Origin: Butyriboletus loyo
Lineage: Eukaryota > Basidiomycota > Agaricomycetes > Boletales > Boletaceae
Length of the DNA stretch: 64,000 nucleotides
Reading direction: 5' to 3'
Assembly (NCBI GenBank): GCA_038093515.1
Contig: JBBPSI010000034.1
Location: 1-64,000 of the forward strand
The notes below the pieces were generated by a model. It searched no databases, had not been told where the DNA came from, and saw nothing but the letters and a program-made list of their open reading frames with translations. The translations under genes and the position numbers were made by a program. Positions 34,653 to 47,676 of the stretch are shown one piece after another; positions within the stretch are counted from its first letter, which is position 1; every line of letters begins with the position of its first letter.

Positions 34653-35519
34653 ATGGTTCGCTCTACGATCATAGTCCGTGCAGCGGATGCGCTGCCCCTT
34701 GCAGCTAGTGTCGACGACGAACAGGTCCATCTTTGCCTCAACTCGCACAATGTCATCCACTGACTCATTCCTAGACGGAGCATGCGTTGCAGGAACACAA
34801 GCAACAGGCCAAGTTAATATTCAGGCGCTTTACACCCAACTCTGAGCCACGGTGCTCCATTGAAAGTGGCCAGTATACGCTTCAGTGAGCTTCCGTTTCC
34901 TCGGGAACAATGGCGGACCTCAACGCTAGTTCCAGCTACCTTCTCGCAGACAATGTTGTGTTCCTGACCTTCGCGGACAAGTCATATCCTCGGAAACTGG
35001 CTTTTTCGTACCTCGACGAACTATCCAAAGAGTTTTCCGTGTCGTATGGCTCAAAGGTGGAGTCGGTACGGAAGCCGTACGCCTTTGTTGGGTTTGGTTC
35101 GTACCAGCAGTTTGACCGTCCAAGACATTCATTCACACGTTCCACTAAAGATACATTCATGTCAAAGACCGCACGATTATACCGGGATACCAGGGCTGCC
35201 AGTGCCTCGGGGAGCTCGGGCTTGGATAAGCTTAACGATGAGCTTCAAGACGTCACCCGGATAATGACGAAAAATATGGAAGAACTCCTTTGGCGAGGAG
35301 ACTCGCTGGATAGTAGGGCCTTTGTCTGCCAACCTTGCGTCAGTAGCACTGACGGCTTTTTCAGAAATGTCGCACCTTTCTACGTCGCTCCGTTCAGAGT
35401 CGGAGAAGTATCGTAGGGCAGCAAGGAATGTAAACGTTCGAGCCATGATACGACAATACGCCCCATTTGGTGCTGTGGCTATATTGGTTATCGTTCTGCT
35501 TTGGTGGCGCTTTTCATGA
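34653..35519 (+). CDS. SEC22: ER-Golgi R-SNARE Sec22
   Basis: A membrane-fusion SNARE for ER-Golgi traffic. Five exons begin 34653-34724 with MVRSTIIVRAADALPLAASV, then 34775-34884 (KQQAKLIFRRFTPNSEPRCS) and an exon from 34936 (FADKSYPRKLAFSYLDELSK), completing the N-terminal longin domain. The SNARE helix contains ELQDVTRIMTKNMEELLWRG, with the zero-layer Arg, and after the last intron the C-terminal anchor FGAVAILVIVLLWWRF ends three bases before the TGA at 35517-35519. A start at 34910 would lose half the longin domain, so the upstream exons are preferred. It is divergent from the Mpo1-like gene (300 bases). All features are intact. Confidence 0.93.
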
Positions 35520-36343
35520 AGTCGATTAAGAATTGCTTCGTTCAGCCAGGACGTTTTACATATAGACATGGTAATCTATGCGATTTTTGGCGCACCGTTC
35601 GATGGGTTTTTTTTTTCACCCAATCGCATACCCAGTCTCAGCAAACACGGGTTTTGAGGTAGACCTTTTGGAATTTTTCATTGAGATCTGTGGGTATTCG
35701 TGCCCTGGAAAGATGATGAACATCGCCCCCTGCCCGTTGGTGCACAACAGTCCATCCTCAAGCAACACGAGGATAGATGACACTCCAAGCATCCCTGAAC
35801 CCGAGTTCAGGGTCTGCTTACCACGCTTCTGATAGGGAAGACCCTCGACGTTTTGTCAGTCGGACATGCAAACATATGATTATCGCGGTGAAACGGGTAA
35901 CGGGTTGATGGATGCGACATCATCCTCCGTTCATCCGACTGAGGCGCCAAATATCTGGGTCATCCCCTTCAAACGAATCGATGCGCCCATATCGACCGCT
36001 TGTCCTGCGAACGCTCATACACAGGGAGGAAGAACGGTTTGTGTAAAAACGTCGATGACACAATCATGTTGGATTGCCCCGGGCGACTGTTCAAATTCAA
36101 GACTGCCAAGGTACGGATAAATGCAAAAGCAGCCAGGCTCGCGATCTAACTGTTACTGGAATGGTTATCACAATCGATTATACATGCCAGGCAGGGTCAC
36201 GGTGCGAAAGCGGAGATGGGCTCGATATAGGTGAAGGCACGAGGCACCATGTACGAGATTATCTTTTCCAAGTTGGTGGAGAACAAAAGGGCCCTTGTCT
36301 CCTCTCATCACAGCTTCTTTCCTCTCCCCCCCTTCGGTTCATC
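35520..36343. other. intergenic, no gene seen
   Basis: About 820 bases with only short frames lacking family resemblance. A pyrimidine-rich stretch lies at about 36300-36340, just before the next start codon, as is common in fungal promoters. Confidence 0.5.
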
Positions 36344-38676
36344 ATGAGCACCGTAGGAGGGTTTGATATGCCCCAGCCTTTCTCCCCACCTACTGGTGGT
36401 CCGATCCAGCCGGGAACCATCACTTACACCACCTCAACAGGCCTCGATGGTCAACTTATCTACCATCCATTCAGGTCAGTCTCCAGTACGCATTGGTCTT
36501 TGGAGCCAATTCACGAACAACGTGCAGAGCTGTTCCTGCACGGTAAGACATCGGGGTTATCGCCCTAGATCATCCTTTCATGTTCATCAGTTACCAAACG
36601 CCGCAAGGAGTCGTCAATGGCATCCAGTGGGTTCCGGCCGAGGCTACGCAGATCCTCCCTGCCGGCGCTACACCGGCGAATGCGGTAAATCACACTTCCA
36701 GACCTACCTTTCTCTAAATTGATATCATGTGTAGGAGTTTGCTGCCTCCTGGAACCGTGGATACCTCTCCAGAGACGACGAGAAGGCTCTCGACAAATGG
36801 TATTTGTCTTTTGGATCAACTCGGGTGTCATCTCACCCTAAGCAGGCAGAAAGCGGAGGAGAAACGCAGGAAGAGGGAAGAGAAGGACTCCATAAAGCGG
36901 CTCTCGAAGCGGTTCGATAAAGATATGACGGAAGTCGAGCTCCGCACCGCACGCGACAGGGAAATCCAAACCAGAGAGCGCCGCCGTAGCTTCTACGGAG
37001 ATGCTCCTCCTTCAGGATACGGTCCCCCTGGATCTGCGGTCTACGGTGCTTATACTCACAGCCCCAGTAATACCAGCACCATAGAGCTCGATCGCAAGTT
37101 TACGGATATCGAGATCGAGCGGGACGTAAAGTACTCCTCTCGTCAGAGGAAATATTCGACTAGCGGAGGGGATCGTAACTCTGTTTACGTCCCCCAAGCA
37201 CCAAGCAGTGTCTACTCATCATCAGCAGCATATCAGGGCACAACTGGTTACCCAGGAGTGGGATCCAGCCCATACAATCGTGCTGCGTCCCCATTCCGCC
37301 AACCGACTATGTACTCTAGTTCTCCAAACCCCCGCCCTCAGGAAGTCTCGTCTTACCCGGGTGGTCCAGATCCGATTACTCGCGCAGCGTCGCCCTATGG
37401 TCGACAAGAGCCGATTGCTAGGGCAGCTTCACCCTATGGGCGCCAAGAGCCGATTGCTAGGGCAGCTTCACCCTATGGGCGTCAAGATCCGATTGCTAGG
37501 GCAGCTTCACCCTATGGTCGACCTGAACCCATTGCAAGATCAGCCTCGCCGTATGGACGACCTCCACCTATCGAACCCATTGCGAGAGCACCCTCGCCAT
37601 ATGGTCGTCCTTCAATGGAACCAATCGCTAGAGCAGCTTCACCATATGGCCGTCCTCCCACGGAACCAATTGCTAGAGCAGCCTCTCCATATGCGCCGAG
37701 CCATTCCCCTTACAGTGCTCGTGCTCCATCTCCAATTCCTCCCTCGAGAGGACCCCCGCCTCTGCGCTCCACCTCTCCTTTCCCTCGAGCACCCTCTCCA
37801 TACGTTCCTCCGAATTCTAGCGTCTATCCTCCTGGGCATGTATTGGAGGGACAGTCTCTTTCCCGCTCCCGTGCGCCATCACCAATGCCAGGCCAGCACG
37901 GCTCCATGTTCCCAACATCCCCTCGTATGCCCAACACTGCCGTAGGTGGAGATCAACAACTTGCCGTGCCGGAGGCCTTCTCGCGCCCTGCTAATGCAGC
38001 TCAGTCATACACCCCCTTCAACACCATGAAGATCCAGGATATGGAGCAGTTCTACGACCAAATCCCCAGGATGCCTTTAGTCCTAGAGACGCATGACGTA
38101 TATCACCAAGATTGGATCAGATTCATGAACGTACGTCCCCCTTCCATGAACCGTGTGCCACCAAAAACGTTTAGAAACTGAGCCATCCACACACAACAGG
38201 ATCTCGCGCTGGCATGGGCCGGAAAAATGCCGATTCCCGAGTTTTCCCGTGGACCGCTGCCCAAGCGTTCCATGCTCGTCGCTGATCTGATCGATCTTTG
38301 GAACTCGAGCTTCTTCCTCACGCGTCGGGTTGAAGTCGTCTTGTTCAAGGGTCGCGAGCGCCGCTCGGGCACCAACGTTGGTACCATCGACTACAACTTG
38401 CCTGGTTTGCAAGCGGACTCTTCTGATGATTCCTCGTCTTCGTCATCCCTCGACTCAGAGTCCGAGTCTGATAGGTATACAGGGTACGGTCGTGGTGTCG
38501 ACTTGGCAGAGTCTAGGAGACGACAGAGGGAGAAGAAAGAGGAGAAGAGGAGGCGCAAGAAGGAGAAGAAACTCCGCAAGAAGGCCAAGGAGCTCGAGAA
38601 GACATATGTCCTTTATCTGACGTACGTGCATCCCAGAGATATGCCCGGTCCCGTCCAACACGGCTACTATGCCTAA
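36344..38676 (+). CDS. unknown basidiomycete protein with ASPYGR tandem repeats
   Basis: Six exons. The N-terminal ~90 residues are conserved-looking (VVNGIQWVPAEATQILPAGA, then EFAASWNRGYLSRDDEKALD), followed by a charged helix. A long Ser/Pro/Tyr-rich linker contains about eight copies of a 13-residue unit based on RAASPYGRQEPIA (37369-37700). A folded block follows, from SYTPFNTMKIQDMEQFYDQI to SFFLTRRVEVVLFKGRERRS and across an intron, ending in an acidic Ser run and a strongly basic Lys/Arg/Glu helix. I recall similar hypothetical proteins in agaricomycetes but no function. The repeated Ser-Pro-Tyr sites could be kinase or WW/SH3 targets. Confidence 0.7.
37369..37700 (+). repeat. 39-nt coding tandem repeat
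   Basis: Three successive 39-nt copies around GAGCCGATTGCTAGGGCAGC are almost identical at the DNA level. They are flanked by more diverged copies, some lengthened by insertion of PPPIE or SMEP. The array stays in frame and encodes the ASPYGR units. Confidence 0.85.
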
Positions 38677-38927
38677 ACGTTTTGGAAACAAGATTTTATG
38701 ACATTCATTTGTAATTTCCACAGTTTACGAGCGGTCGAAAAGTTTGTCTTAACTAGAAAATACGTCCATGCTTCGCGTCCCGGGGCATTGGTAAAAATCA
38801 TGTATGTTACAGTGAATGATAACGGCGAGATATATCAATCAGTACTCCGTCATGATGCACCATTGTCGCAACGTCGTTCATAGTCCAGAATGCTTTAGTG
38901 ACGAATATACAAAGATAAATTACAGTA

Positions 38928-41900
38928 TCACCAACCACCACGTCCCCTCCCTCTTGGAGCTCCAAACTGTGGACCACTTCCACCGTAACCGCCATTGCCA
39001 TATGCACCGCGACCGTGCCCATTCGGGGAACCGTAACCACCATAACCTCCTGCACTACCATAGCTACCACCACCACCACCACCACCACCACCACCACCAC
39101 CACCATACCCTCCCCGTCCATGCGCCTGAGAATGGCTGGGTGGCCCATATCCGCCTCTAGGACCCCCACGGTACGGTCCACCCCGCGGAGGTCCCTGAGA
39201 CCCACTACCTCCAGGTCCGCCACCATAGCTCTGCATCGGCGGTCTTCCATTCCACCCATACCCGCCAAAGCCTTGTGATGATGGCGGCGGGTACGACTGT
39301 CTCGCCGATTGTCCGTATGATGACTGTGAGTATCCATTCGAGTTGGCATAGCTTCCGGGAGCAGCGCCATTTCCATACGAGCCACGATTGGGAGGGCCGC
39401 CTCGCCCACCACCGCGGTCCGTTCCCCCACGAGCGCCGCGTCTAGAGCGGGGATCCAAATCCTCAGCGGTGAGTTCTCGTGAGGGTTTGCGCACGCCGGG
39501 TAATATCATCGAACGGTGAGGGGTAAGCTGCTGCGAGAAAAAGTACAGAACGGACAATGATCTATCATTCTTGATGTCGGGGAAATTTATTGATGTCAAC
39601 GGAGAGTAGAAAGTCGATCCCGGGATGCACTCAGGATTCGGGAGTGCACTACCACTAATGCCCTTGGAATCTTTTATAGGCATCGGCACCGGCTAAAGAA
39701 GGTGAGATCAGATTACTTGGTGATGAAGACATGAGACGTAATTGACCTGCTTGTCTTTCCGCTTTCCGTAGAGGCTTTCGAAAAATGGGTACAGCCTATG
39801 TTCGTCCGACACATACATCACGTTACTGCCCCAACTATTCCTTCTCACTTCATCGTCTGTGAGTAACGGATACCTCTCTGACATGGCATCCAAGAGTCTT
39901 TTTTCATCAAGAAAGGGAAGTAGAGCGACACCCTGCCATAGCATTTTCTTTCCATTCATGTCAATCTGGAAGGAAATCGGATAAAAGTCGATTATAGGCG
40001 AAGTAGGTTCGGTCATGAGGTCGTGGAAGACTGCGGGAATATGCTTTTTTGAGGCAGGGGGAAACACCCCCATGAGTTGCTCATAGGGCTTAAATGGTTG
40101 ACCAAGGGTGAAACTAATCTTCATGTCCCTGAGACCCTCGAAATCCGAGGCAAAAGGGGCAAAATGGAAAGGATAATACCACTGCCAGGAAGGTGGCTTT
40201 GGGGGAAATTATATCAATGTCCTCATAGACTTTCATCTCGTAGCTTACCCCTTGATAGTAGTAATGCAAGACCCATGCCATACCTTCCACATAGCATTGA
40301 GTTAACCTGGCGTAACATGCATATTAGAGCAGTATCTTGATACAAGAAACGTCGACAAACGTTCTCTTGAAGTCAGTGCTAGAGGTCGGGACGCCAAACT
40401 TTTGTTGATAATAGCGTTCCTTGTAACCCGGTTCGTACAACCTAAAATCACACGAGCATGCGTGATCCCTTGGGTGGAACGAAATAATGAAACGTGCTCT
40501 CGTACCTGACGTTGTCTGATTGCTCAACAGAGCCATCAGCTCGAACGACCATAGCATAAGAAGGTTCTTCCTCCTCCACTGAACTATCATTCTCGCCCAC
40601 GGCAACGATGTCCTCCTCGACGTCGATCTGCGCATCTTCGATTTCAACATCTAATGTGGTTCGTTTTCTGCTCGAAGAAACGGACACCGAAGACTCGTCC
40701 AATGACTGTGAATGCGGTGGGGTAGCCGTGACGGGAAGATCTACGTTTCCAAGACCGGGAACATCGAAATCAGAGGCTGAATCATCAAGTTCAGGTGCCT
40801 GCGCTTTCGCCGCCAGTACGGAAGATGCGCTGGATTTTACGGGAACCAGTCCTGCCAACTCAGCTTTCAGAACTTCAGCTGCACTCATGTTCGCCAGCCT
40901 GATCGCTGCCCGATTCGCGACCACGTCCCGGTTGCTGCCTGCCAATGCCTGTGCAGCAGCGGGCGCGTTGGTCACTGATTGGGTCGTTGGTGGAGCACCA
41001 AGCCCTATCGAGTCTGCTTTTGCCGCAAAGTTGTTATGAACCGGTCCATTGATGCCGAGAGCATGGGAAGGACCAGATACATTGCGGATGTCAGGAGGAC
41101 CATTGCCATTTTTATTATTGTTACCAATGCGACGCCGTTTGGATTCGTGGTCCTGACGATTCTCGGCTGAGAAGGTGGAGGGTCAGCCTTGGGCATCCAA
41201 TTAAATTCCTTCCAAGCAAACGAGTCAAAGAAAGGAATTGACCACGCGCACCTTCCTGCCTTCTCCTGAATATGTCGTCTTCTCTCCTTGCCAGTCCCTC
41301 GAGAATTATCTCTGCCCTCTCAAGCACCAACTTGCCGTGATCCGTCAAGTACCCACCCATCCTCGGCAGCTCCATTTTCCAGATGTTTAGTAATGTATCA
41401 ATCGCGCCTTCTCTGATTTCCAGACTAGGTAGATGTGGCAAGAAGTCATTGCCCACGAAGAAGATCAGCAACACCCAATCATCAATCGCTTGCTCGAAGT
41501 TGAATGAAAAGGATGCTCGAGGGACATAAAGCTCGGTTTCAAGGTATTCTCGCAGAATGGAAACATCAAGGAATATGAATGGCTTTTTCTCAGGAGGGGT
41601 GTGTTTGGGTTTCTCGACGAGAGTACTTGGTTTGGGCCCGGGACACTGTGCGGCGTAATGTCCCTCTTCCCCACAAATTCGACAAGCAGTCGATCTGTCC
41701 TGAGCGAAGACATCTTCTCGCAGCACGCGAAAGTACGGCTCGTGGGTTGCGAGTGCAAGCATAATGAGATCAGCATCCTGAGAGAAACCGAAGCTGGTCA
41801 GAAAATATGAACCAGGAATAGAACAGAAAACATACTAAGCCGTAAATAACGTGCTTCGTGTTAGGATCATGACCTTGATTTGCACGCTGTCTCCGGATGA

Positions 41901-42918
41901 AATCCATGATTTTATGCTCTCCTTCTCCGGGTACACTCGCGTCTGATACAACCACTTGGAGCTGAGAGGATAGATCAGACATCACTTGATAACGAAAACA
42001 GGAAAACGTACATCTTTCCATCCGGGATCAGTGTTCATCTTTTCGACGACCCAATATCTTAATGAGGCCGCGAGGAGATCCATGAATGGGGTGCCAGGCG
42101 TGATGGCATTGGAATCCCATGCCTCCTTGTGCTTCTCTTCGTCGCTAATGACTTTGCCCATTGCTTACGAGTACAGAAAGTGTGAGACTTGTGTGTCGGA
42201 AAGTGGAACAGAACACACCTTCCCATTCAGCGACTGCCAGCCTGCGAGCTTCGGCCTTGTCCTTTGCTTCTTGAGCAGCCCTGAAACGACGCGAGCGTTG
42301 CTGGTTCATCTTTGCACGGGGAGCCACACCATCTGGAAGGTAGAAGAACGTGAGGGGGACAGCTGATGAAGACGGTCGTGTACACACCGATTGCCATGAA
42401 GAGTAGTTTGCGTGGTCTGATCATGTTCACGACGCGGTTGGTGTAATTGAACACTTCGACCATCATTTCGGCTTCTGTCTCGGGTGGAGGCTGCGAAATG
42501 AAGTCAGTGATTCGGTTGTCCAGAGGACGAATGGGCGGACTTGCCTTGCCCTCTGGATGTGTACATGGATGTACCTGGAACACGATGAATGAAATAATGA
42601 CGATGAAAGGGCTCGAAACGCACGATGCCGTTCATATCGAGATAAAGGTTGTCAAACTCGATACCATTTGGATTTGGAGTGGATATGTCGACCGGGAGCT
42701 TGATAGGCTCACCAAGGGCATCTGGGACTTCAACTTCATCTTCCTCCCGGACAGATGTCACTGGTAAAAGACAGCTTAGTTGTAAAGCTTTACAGAAGAG
42801 GTTGCAAGGACAGACCGATTTTGGGGTACTTTTTGCTGAGCCAGCGGAATAATGCGGGGACACCCTGGAAGAGGTGTGTGAGCAAGAGAAGGTGACGGAG
42901 GTGAGATAGACAAACCAT
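38928..42918 (-). CDS. RAT1: nuclear 5'-3' exoribonuclease Rat1/Xrn2
   Basis: The nuclear exonuclease that trims rRNA and ends RNA polymerase II transcription by chasing the downstream RNA. The start codon at 42918-42916 stands alone in its exon: an intron begins right after ATG and the next exon begins [16 protein letters not shown]. Catalytic blocks are [53 protein letters not shown] and [16 protein letters not shown]. The fungal Rat1 zinc knuckle [14 protein letters not shown] is present. After a Ser/Glu-rich linker come [16 protein letters not shown] and [20 protein letters not shown], typical of the C-terminal half of Xrn2/Rat1. The tail is Gly/Arg-rich with a poly-Gly run and ends [10 protein letters not shown]. 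Many exon borders were not fixed individually. Confidence 0.93.
39066..39103 (-). repeat. GGT microsatellite coding poly-glycine
   Basis: Twelve or thirteen ACC units on the + strand read as a run of Gly codons within the RGG/Gly-rich tail of Rat1. Such runs change length easily; being a trinucleotide, changes would keep the frame. Confidence 0.85.
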
Positions 42919-43181
42919 GAGGCGGTAGGTTGGAGGAAGGGGTAGCGGGGAGAAGTCAAATGACTGGTGGTGTCGTTGTCGTCGTCGCACGTGGCGGAGA
43001 GGGAAAAAAAAGATGTCGGCGCCGTCGACGTTGAAGCCGGCGGATGATGTGCACGTTGTGCGCGTATGCTACCGAAAGTGGAAATGATTACATAATATAT
43101 TTCCACGGGGGTAGATGACTCGATCGGCAAAGGAGGAGCTCGAGATGATGAGGGGTTCGACATTAACACCATTGCAGGACT
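42919..43181. promoter_or_regulatory. divergent 5' region of RAT1 and eIF2B-delta
   Basis: 263 bases between start codons, with a GAC/GTC-rich patch at about 42972-42988 and no other gene. Confidence 0.5.
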
Positions 43182-44938
43182 ATGTCGACAACGACAGAAA
43201 CGATTATGATTCCTATTACAACCTCCTTCACACTCACATCTACAGCATCAGAATCCCCCTCTAAAGACATGTCCTCGCCATCGCATCCGGCCCCATCTCA
43301 GCCCGATCCCTCTGCCTCTGCCCCACCAAAGTCTCAAAAGCAAATGACAAAGGCAGAGCGCCGTGAGCAGCAGGAGGCACAGCGAGCCGCAAAGGCAGCA
43401 GCCAAGGCCACCGCAGGCCAGCCCGCCTCCTCCAAGCCTGTCTCCTCTCATAAACAGAGCCCCAGTGTGAGCGGTAAAGGTACCGCTCCCTCCTCTACGG
43501 TGCCTCCCAAAAAGTCCGGAAAGGAACCCACAACAAAGCCCGGAAAGGGCGAGGCCAAGGAGGCTCTACACTCCAGTGCCCAACTTGACGAGACACCCCG
43601 TGGCTTACGCATCTTCTCCCACTTCGGCACCCCGAAACCACTTGCCATCACCAAGGGTGACATCCACCCTGTCGTCATAAGACTTGGTTTGCAGTTTGCA
43701 GAGTTCAAGATCACTGGCGCGAATGCTAGGTGTATCGCATTGTTGACCGTTTTCAAGACTGTGCGTCCTCCATCCCCTCTTCTCAGCTTGGCCAGCAGAT
43801 GCCTTGTCCCGCCCTTTTCTGCCGCTAATCCGACTATACTAGGTCATCCAACACTACGTGACTCCCCGCAATAACACGCTCTCCCGTCACCTCATGACAC
43901 ATCTCTCACCCCAGATCACATACCTCGTATCAGCAAGGCCAATGTCGGTCTCGATGGGCAACGCGATTAGACAACTCAAGCTTGAGATCAGTGGCTCAGA
44001 TATTGACTTGCCGGAACAAGACGTCAGTTCCTTTTCCGTCTCAATTACAAACACGTCTTGACGGTTTACAGGCGAAGGATGCGCTGTGCGACACGATCGA
44101 CAACTACATTCGGGATCGGATCCTTTTTGCCGATCAAGTTATACAGGAAACAGCCGGGAAGAAGATCAAGGACGGCGATGTCATCCTGACATATGCACGG
44201 TCGGTGCATCTCAGCGTGCCAGCCCTGGCGCATATGCTTACCCTTACTTAAAGGTCATCGGTGGTCGAGAAAGTATTGCTGCACGCTTGGCAATCTGGAA
44301 AGCGGTTTTCCGTCATCGTAGTCGATTCCCGACCTATGCTGGAAGGTATATTTTTTCTTTACCCCCAAGCTTGGAGCGACCATTCACATGTGCTGCTTAT
44401 CCCAGGCAAGGCGTTGCTGCGATCTCTCACTGCCGCATCGATTCCGTGTACTTATCTTCTCTTACCATCCCTCCCATCCGTCTTGCCGCACACGACGACG
44501 TTGTTTGTCGGTGCGCACTCTCTCCATGCGAATGGCGCCGTCCTTTCGCGAGCCGGAACGGCGATGGTTGCTATGATGGCCAAATCAAGGAATATCCCCG
44601 TTGTGGTGTGTTGTGAAACATACAAGTTCGCGGAGGGTATTCGCTGGGATGGGGTAAGCAAGAATGAGCTAGGTGAGCACCCGACAAGGACAATGCTTCG
44701 ATGTCTGCTGAGACAAGTGTGCTTGTGCACAGCACCGACCCCATTCCCACCGGCCTCGACTTCGCAAAGTGACCCGCACAGCTTGAAGCCACGACCAAAC
44801 CTCTCGATTTTGAGTCCGTTGTACGATTTGACACCACCATCGTGCATCACAGCTGTTGTGACTGAGGTTGGCATTATCCCGCCGAGTTCGATGTCGTCTA
44901 TTCCTGGTGCACTTGGGAGAGCGTCGATTGGTGCATGA
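43182..44938 (+). CDS. GCD2: translation initiation factor eIF2B subunit delta
   Basis: A regulatory subunit of eIF2B, the nucleotide exchange factor for eIF2 that senses eIF2-alpha phosphorylation. The N-terminal ~150 residues are Ser/Pro/Lys-rich and disordered, with the helix [19 protein letters not shown] found in fungal delta subunits. The Rossmann-like eIF2B alpha/beta/delta domain follows over five introns: [86 protein letters not shown] and the C-terminal [21 protein letters not shown] stretch between KNELG and LSPLYDL is poorly conserved and probably includes an intron near 44671-44717. The start at 43182 is the first ATG of the frame. Confidence 0.92.
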
Positions 44939-45153
44939 TGAGCAGGATTATTTATTCTATCGATCACATTGTTCTTCGCACCCACATGCGTAATACATTA
45001 GAATTTTCTCATTCGTCAAGTCGGTTGCCACGTTTGCTTGTCACGTGGATCCGGGATTTGCCGGATGCCCCCCTGTTGGAGGGTCGCTAGTCCGACTTCG
45101 CGCTCCTCCTCGTCGTCGCTGCCACATAGTTGACCTTCCCGCCGCTGTATTCG

Positions 45154-47676
45154 ATGTCCCCCTCTGTTGCAACCTCCCCGTCCCCCGCATGCGAACCCCT
45201 CCCCCCCATTCCCGCCGACAATGCTTCCCCCGACGCCCCCGCCAAGATCAGCGCCTACTACTCCCTTGTTTTTCCCAACATTACATTCTTCCTTCAGACT
45301 CTCACCGTCACCATTGGCAGGAGGTGCCTCCCCCCTACCTCTGCTTCCCTCAACGGTACAGAGGGTCTCCCTTCGGGTCATAGCCCCGTCGACGTCGACC
45401 TCGGTCCACTCAAGAGCGTGTCTCGGCTGCACGCCAGGATAGAGTATGAGGAGGATGAGGCGCGCTTTGTACTCGTCGTTATAGGACGTAATGGTGCATG
45501 GGTAGACGGTGTGTGGTCCGGCGCTGGCAGTAGGGTACCACTGGGCGGGAGGTGCGTCTCATTCCCACCCCTTCCCCTTTGAGCCCCCTCACATGGTTGT
45601 AGGTCACAGATTCAGATAGCCTCACGAACTTTCCACTTCGTACTTCCTCCCCCAGCAGCACTCGAAGACTCCCCCTCCCCATCCTCAGTCTCTTCCCGTC
45701 AGCGTGCCCGCTCCCCATCTGTCGACATCACCTCCATCTCCCCTCCATCGTCCTTGCCATCACATTCTCCCTCGCCGCGCACGGCGCCCTCATTACCACC
45801 ACCGAAACCTCACCGTTCTCCCGACCCCCAACTCCCAAATTCTAATACAATCCCCCGAACTAAAGCCCCTTCCACTTCCACGTCCGCCCCCTTATCTACA
45901 TCCAATGCACCAACGTCCAAGAAACGAAAGAAAGTTTCCCATCCACCCCCAAAACCCGATGTAATGCCACCAAAGCCCTCCTTTACGTATGCACAACTTT
46001 GTTATCGAGCGATCAAGGCAATGGGAGGGAAAGCAACATTGCAGGATATTTGTGGTTGGATGATAGATAACTATGACTGGTATCGTTTCAACGAAGGTGC
46101 TGGCTGGGAGGTGCGTATTCATCTTCCTTGTGTAATTCGCACACAACCTCCCTTCACTTGAGCCTTTCCCTATTGTACCTCGAATGATCTAGATTATGTT
46201 TTACTGGTCGACGAACTGACGTATTTTTGCATATTAATCCAGAACTCTGTTCGCCACAACCTGTCCTCTGGACGCGCGTTCGTAAAAATGGAACGCAGTA
46301 CCGGAGAGCATGGTAAAGGCTTTTTCTGGTCTGTCGACGCACAGCATGAGCATACATTCGAAGAACAAGAAGCTCGTGCAGCCGCACAGGCCCAGTCTCA
46401 GTCTATATCGTCATCGGCGCTTCTGCCTAGCGGTAAGGACGGTGCCAGTAAAGGCTCTAAGAAGAAAGATAAGGCAGTTCTGCTCGACCCGCCACTCAAA
46501 CGGAGTGTAAAGGGTGGCGTGGGGCCGCTGCCACCGCCGCTAACATTGACACCCCTGGTTTCGCCTCTCAGGAGAACACAGGCACCACCATCGGGACAAC
46601 CTGTCGGTGGTTTGGCGCATGCGCGGACACTGGGAGGACCATTCACGACCGTGCCAAGAGCTGTGATTATGGGAAACGTAGACGGAGCTGCCGTACGGGA
46701 AACGAAGTCTGAACCGGCTGATCCCCTTCAGATTGGTTCATCCGCACCGGTTGGAGGATTGCTCACCACAGCCGGCTCTATCACATCGTCTGGGTCGAGT
46801 TCTGGACTGGTAATGGGAGTTGGGACACTTACGAATATATTCGCACTACCATCTGGATGCGTTCCCTCTTCGTCAACGTTATCGAGTGATGTTCCCTCTT
46901 CTGTGCCGTCGTCCTCTTTGGTCTCGGCCTCCCCGTTTGCTACTCTTCCACCTTCTGTCTGTCTACCAATTGTTATCGGCCCTGTCCCGTCGTCTCATCC
47001 TTCAAGCGGCACCCCAGACCCACCGCCTATTGTGTTGCATAATAACACCCTCGTTCTTTCTCCCGTGATCTTTTCCTCTCTTGCGCCGGAGCAACTCAAA
47101 GCGCTTGAAGAGATGGGAGCACAAAAAGCATTGGAAGTATTGCAGGGGCACATCGTACGGTACCTGAAGGAACAAATGGGCAAGAAGAAGAGGAAGAAAG
47201 CTATTGCTGGTGGCGCCGCGGAGAAAGGAGGGACGAAAACCGGAAAGAGCGATGCGTCGGAGCGGTCAAGCCCATTTACTACTCTTCCATTACCTTTGAG
47301 GACCGCACAGTCCACCCCCACATCTCAAGGGTCAATGGTTTCGCATTTACCTTCCCAGACCCCAACCATCGGGACGACTCTACCGAATCTGTCGGATTTT
47401 TGCACACCAGCGATTGAGTGCTCTGCTGCAGAGGCTAAAGAGGGTGTCCTATCTTCTGTGGACAGCAGTCCTCCTGTTCCCGTCCCAGTTTCAGACGGTA
47501 GTGGATCGCAAACCCCGGTTATTGTCGTCGACAACGAAGATGCCGAAGATGGACGGGTCACAAAGAGGAGAAAACTTGGGAACGAGGTGGAGGTGGAGAA
47601 GAAGTTGAAGTACGAGGCAAGCGTAGCGCAGGTTTCGCAAGCCGTTGACGAAGACATTGAAGTTGATGTATGCTGA
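45154..47676 (+). CDS. FHA-domain forkhead transcription factor (Fkh1/2 type)
   Basis: A nuclear regulator combining a phospho-threonine-binding FHA domain with a forkhead DNA-binding domain, as in yeast Fkh1/Fkh2, which drive G2/M genes. Three exons. The FHA region spans about residues 35-160: TLTVTIGRRCLPP, then VSRLHARIEYE, then IGRNGAWVDGVW, continued after the first intron by SQIQIASRTFHFVLP. The forkhead begins PPKPSFTYAQLCYRAIKAMG and continues DICGWMIDNYDWYRFNEG. A second intron falls just before recognition helix 3, NSVRHNLSSGRAFVKM, followed by GKGFFWSVD. The long C-terminus is low-complexity with a short basic helix (MGKKKRKK) and a KRRK cluster that may be nuclear signals. Start ATG 45154 was chosen as the first in frame. 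Confidence 0.9.

Noticed and set aside
34910..35416. SEC22 starting at the ATG at 34910
   Set aside because: This start lies inside an intron and drops the first half of the longin domain; exons from 34653 restore it.
37208..37945. 245-codon frame over the ASPYGR repeat
   Set aside because: A second frame kept open by the 39-nt repeat; the Pro/Ser/Tyr frame continues into conserved exons on both sides.
38807..39430. 207-codon minus frame with a long Val run
   Set aside because: It is the GGT microsatellite of RAT1 in the wrong frame.
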